From Mesaphorura yosii (Eukaryota; Arthropoda; Collembola; Poduromorpha; Tullbergiidae): a stretch of 64,000 nt of DNA. The notes beneath the pieces were generated by a model. The model made no database searches. It worked only from the letters and a program-made list of their open reading frames with translations, and was not told where the DNA came from. Each line of letters begins with the position of its first letter. The stretch's first letter is position 1. Positions 48,269 to 64,000 of this stretch are shown piece after piece. The DNA is taken from contig WIXG01000082.1 in NCBI GenBank assembly GCA_009869945.1, positions 1-64,000 on the forward strand. The letters are read 5' to 3'. The position numbers and the translations under genes are program-made.

Positions 48269-49119
48269 AGATCCTTGAAATTGTCCAAATTACGCTTCAG
48301 TTTTGTCCCATTCAGTTCCATTGGTTTAAGTACTTAAGTTTACTTTTCAGTGTTTTAGTCCTATGCTCTTTTCAAATTGTTACTTTGTATTAATGTTTTA
48401 TGTTCAGATATTCAGTTCTTTTTGTAAATGCATATAGAACCCAGAATCGAGAATGATTTGAATCGAATGCCTGAAATATTCTATTCTGATTACAGAACTT
48501 CCTTGTGTTTGTGTTCAGAAACATTTTTGGAGCAACCTCATGTCGCTGATGGTTTAGGATAAGATGCCTGAGTGATATTATTGCTAATTCTCATAATATG
48601 TTAATAAGCATGAGGAATTTTAACCCTTCGAACTTTTAAGACTGTACGCTCTAATTACATTTTATTAATGCTTGCTTATTGTTATACTGTAAACGAAATG
48701 CAAAACAATAAATCAAACTGCCAGTTCAGTTTTAAAGCAAACTGCTATTCGGGTGAAGATTTCGAAGTCTCAACATTTTAACTTGAAAGGTTCATACAAG
48801 TGTTCGTGGCTTCATCTCACCTCGCATGAGTTCCTGTGTGCTTTGTCGGGACGAAAATCAAATTCAAATTGCGAAATACTGGTCATTTGTCTGAATTTCT
48901 TTCGCAACCTTCTGAATTCTGGCCAGAGATCAAGAACTTTGGTCAACGTGGTTCACCATCGCCTTTCGCCTTCTGTCCAGTGCAGCGTGAAAGCAAGACT
49001 GATAAAGTCAAGGTACAGTTACTGCCGCCGTTACAAAAATTTTATTTCTGTAGAAAGATAGAATAAGGTTAACAGATTTATTTAATTTAACCCAGTACAG
49101 TTCCAACGTGACATGAAGT
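48269..49119. other. DTL 3' UTR and SAYSD1 promoter region
   Basis: AATAAA at 48707-48712 is the probable DTL poly(A) signal, giving a 3' UTR of about 440 nt. The remaining 400 bp hold open frames of 76-102 codons without recognisable content, probably 5' UTR or chance. Confidence 0.5.
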
Positions 49120-49704
49120 ATGGAGTCTGAATTGGAAAAGTTCCGGCAGAGGAAACGTGTGGAAAAACACAAGCGGCAGGTGATCGAGAACATTCGCAAC
49201 GGATGGTCACGAGTGACGGGCAGTATTACTAGAGCACTGCTCCCGGAGAATGAAGACTCCTCTAGCGATGATGACTTAGATCCGAACAGTGTTGAAACTG
49301 ATAGGCAGCATAAGAATTTGAGAATTACAAAAAGGGCTGGGTCCGAGTCGAAGCCAAAGAAGTGCGCAAGTTCTTCTAACAGCGTTAACACCGAGGCACT
49401 GGATGAAGGAACTTCGGCCAAACCTTCTGAGTCAAATACGTTGGCATATTTCGTGCTCGCCTGCAAAATTCTAATTTGGATATGCTTGTTCATGGGATTT
49501 CTGAAACTGGAACTTGGTGCAATTTTTGTCATCGTATCAATATTTTGGTTGATGTGGACAAACACTTCTACGCGCAAAAAGAAGCATGACCGTGATGCTG
49601 GTCCTAGTGCGTACTCAGTGTTCAATCCAAATTGTGAGTCGATCGACGGAACATTAAAGGCTGAACAGCTGGAGAAACAACTGCTCTTTAGAGAAACGAA
49701 GTGA
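49120..49704 (+). CDS. SAYSD1: SAYSvFN domain-containing protein 1
   Basis: A single uninterrupted exon of 194 residues. SAYSD1 is an ER membrane protein that senses UFMylated ribosomes stalled at the translocon and helps clear clogged translocons. The N-terminal 100 residues are hydrophilic and charged, with a coiled-coil-like start (ESELEKFRQRKRVEKHKRQ). A hydrophobic hairpin follows (about 108-150: YFVLACKILIWICLFMGF, GAIFVIVSIFWLMW). The diagnostic SAYSVFN motif is at about 163-169, and a short helical tail ends the protein. It is close to the vertebrate length (about 183 aa). No introns interrupt the coding region, unlike most neighbours. It converges with the guanylate cyclase gene. Confidence 0.93.
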   Translation: MESELEKFRQRKRVEKHKRQVIENIRNGWSRVTGSITRALLPENEDSSSDDDLDPNSVETDRQHKNLRITKRAGSESKPKKCASSSNSVNTEALDEGTSAKPSESNTLAYFVLACKILIWICLFMGFLKLELGAIFVIVSIFWLMWTNTSTRKKKHDRDAGPSAYSVFNPNCESIDGTLKAEQLEKQLLFRETK

Positions 49705-50010
49705 GATTTCAAATTAACATTGCAAGACAAGACATTGTGTATTCTATGATGCTGTGATAATTTTCATAATTTTTGAACTGATGAAATAAAACGACCTTCG
49801 TGAAGTCAAGGTTTTCAAAATAATCCAAAATGGCCACTGATGGATTCAATTTCAAAAGTAGGATTTTAATCATTTACAAGAACATGTACACATAAATAAA
49901 TTCAAGCTCATAAACTTTATTCGAGTTCAACTCATAATAGAATTTGTTGAAATGCTTTCAAGCTCTGAATTCGATCACAATATCAAGCACCTCAACATTT
50001 CCTTTCAGGT
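49705..50010. other. Convergent 3' region, SAYSD1 and receptor guanylate cyclase
   Basis: AATAAA at 49785-49790 ends SAYSD1. TTTATT at 49916-49921 gives a minus-strand AATAAA about 90 nt after the cyclase stop codon. Confidence 0.6.
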
Positions 50011-63821
<13,811 letters not shown>

Positions 63822-64000
63822 TCTGTTCAGGGTTCTGGACAAAGGTACCAGTACCAAAAGCGCTATACGTTTCCGGATTTCATAACTGCAATAGCTCGTG
63901 TCGCTTCATCTCGAAGCAATGCTGGTGGTTTTGATTAATTATGCAACGAATTCTGAACAGCACAATGAGGATAGTCACCAATATCTTTGCATGGCTTCGA

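Noticed and set aside
49008-49730. 240-codon frame antisense to SAYSD1
   Set aside because: Antisense of a confidently identified gene; Ser/Phe-rich composition matches a shadow frame.

Overview
This is eukaryotic nuclear DNA: at least 17 multi-exon protein genes on both strands, with GT-AG introns mostly 50-100 nt long, AATAAA poly(A) signals and short intergenic gaps. The gene set (calexcitin-type EF-hand protein, Fsn/FBXO45, a Gyc76C-like receptor guanylate cyclase with a long tail, single-domain LAMP, MBD-R2/PHF20-like protein) and the compact structure point to an arthropod, most likely a small-genome crustacean or basal hexapod. That placement is an inference; no species marker is present. 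All exon joins below were made by hand from splice consensus, reading phase and family similarity.

Layout, left to right: an orphan C2H2/AT-hook protein (+, 1048-2180); a calexcitin-like Ca2+-binding protein (+, 4539-5482); an F-box/LRR protein with two C-terminal membrane helices (-, 5789-7619); a tentative 101-aa gene head-to-head with it (+, 7658-8041); HRD1/synoviolin (+, 8946-11627); APC/C subunit CDC23/APC8 (+, 12086-14563); a secreted carboxylesterase with an intact triad (+, 15568-18047); Fsn/FBXO45 (-, 18955-20238); transcription factor Dp (+, 23772-27031); a tandem pair of DHRS7B-like dehydrogenases (+, 28309-29497 and 30387-31785); LAMP (-, 32838-35689); a PHF20/MBD-R2-like NSL-complex protein (+, 37953-42600); chaperonin subunit CCT4 (-, 42937-45243); DTL/CDT2 (+, 46202-48268); SAYSD1 (+, 49120-49704); and a 25-exon receptor guanylate cyclase (-, 50011-63821) that fills the right end.

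Five genes encode ubiquitin-ligase components (F-box/LRR, HRD1, CDC23, Fsn, DTL). HRD1 and SAYSD1 both serve ER protein quality control. Dp, CDC23 and DTL all act in the cell cycle. I see no operon-like or defence-type system; the neighbourhood looks like ordinary housekeeping genes. The most noteworthy items are the 2.07-kb tandem duplication of a DHRS7B-like gene together with its upstream block, followed by loss of the membrane anchor in one copy; a 153-bp TA-flanked MITE-like element beside the LAMP signal-peptide exon; the membrane-anchored F-box protein; and the tentative small gene with 37- and 41-nt introns, one of them GC-AG.
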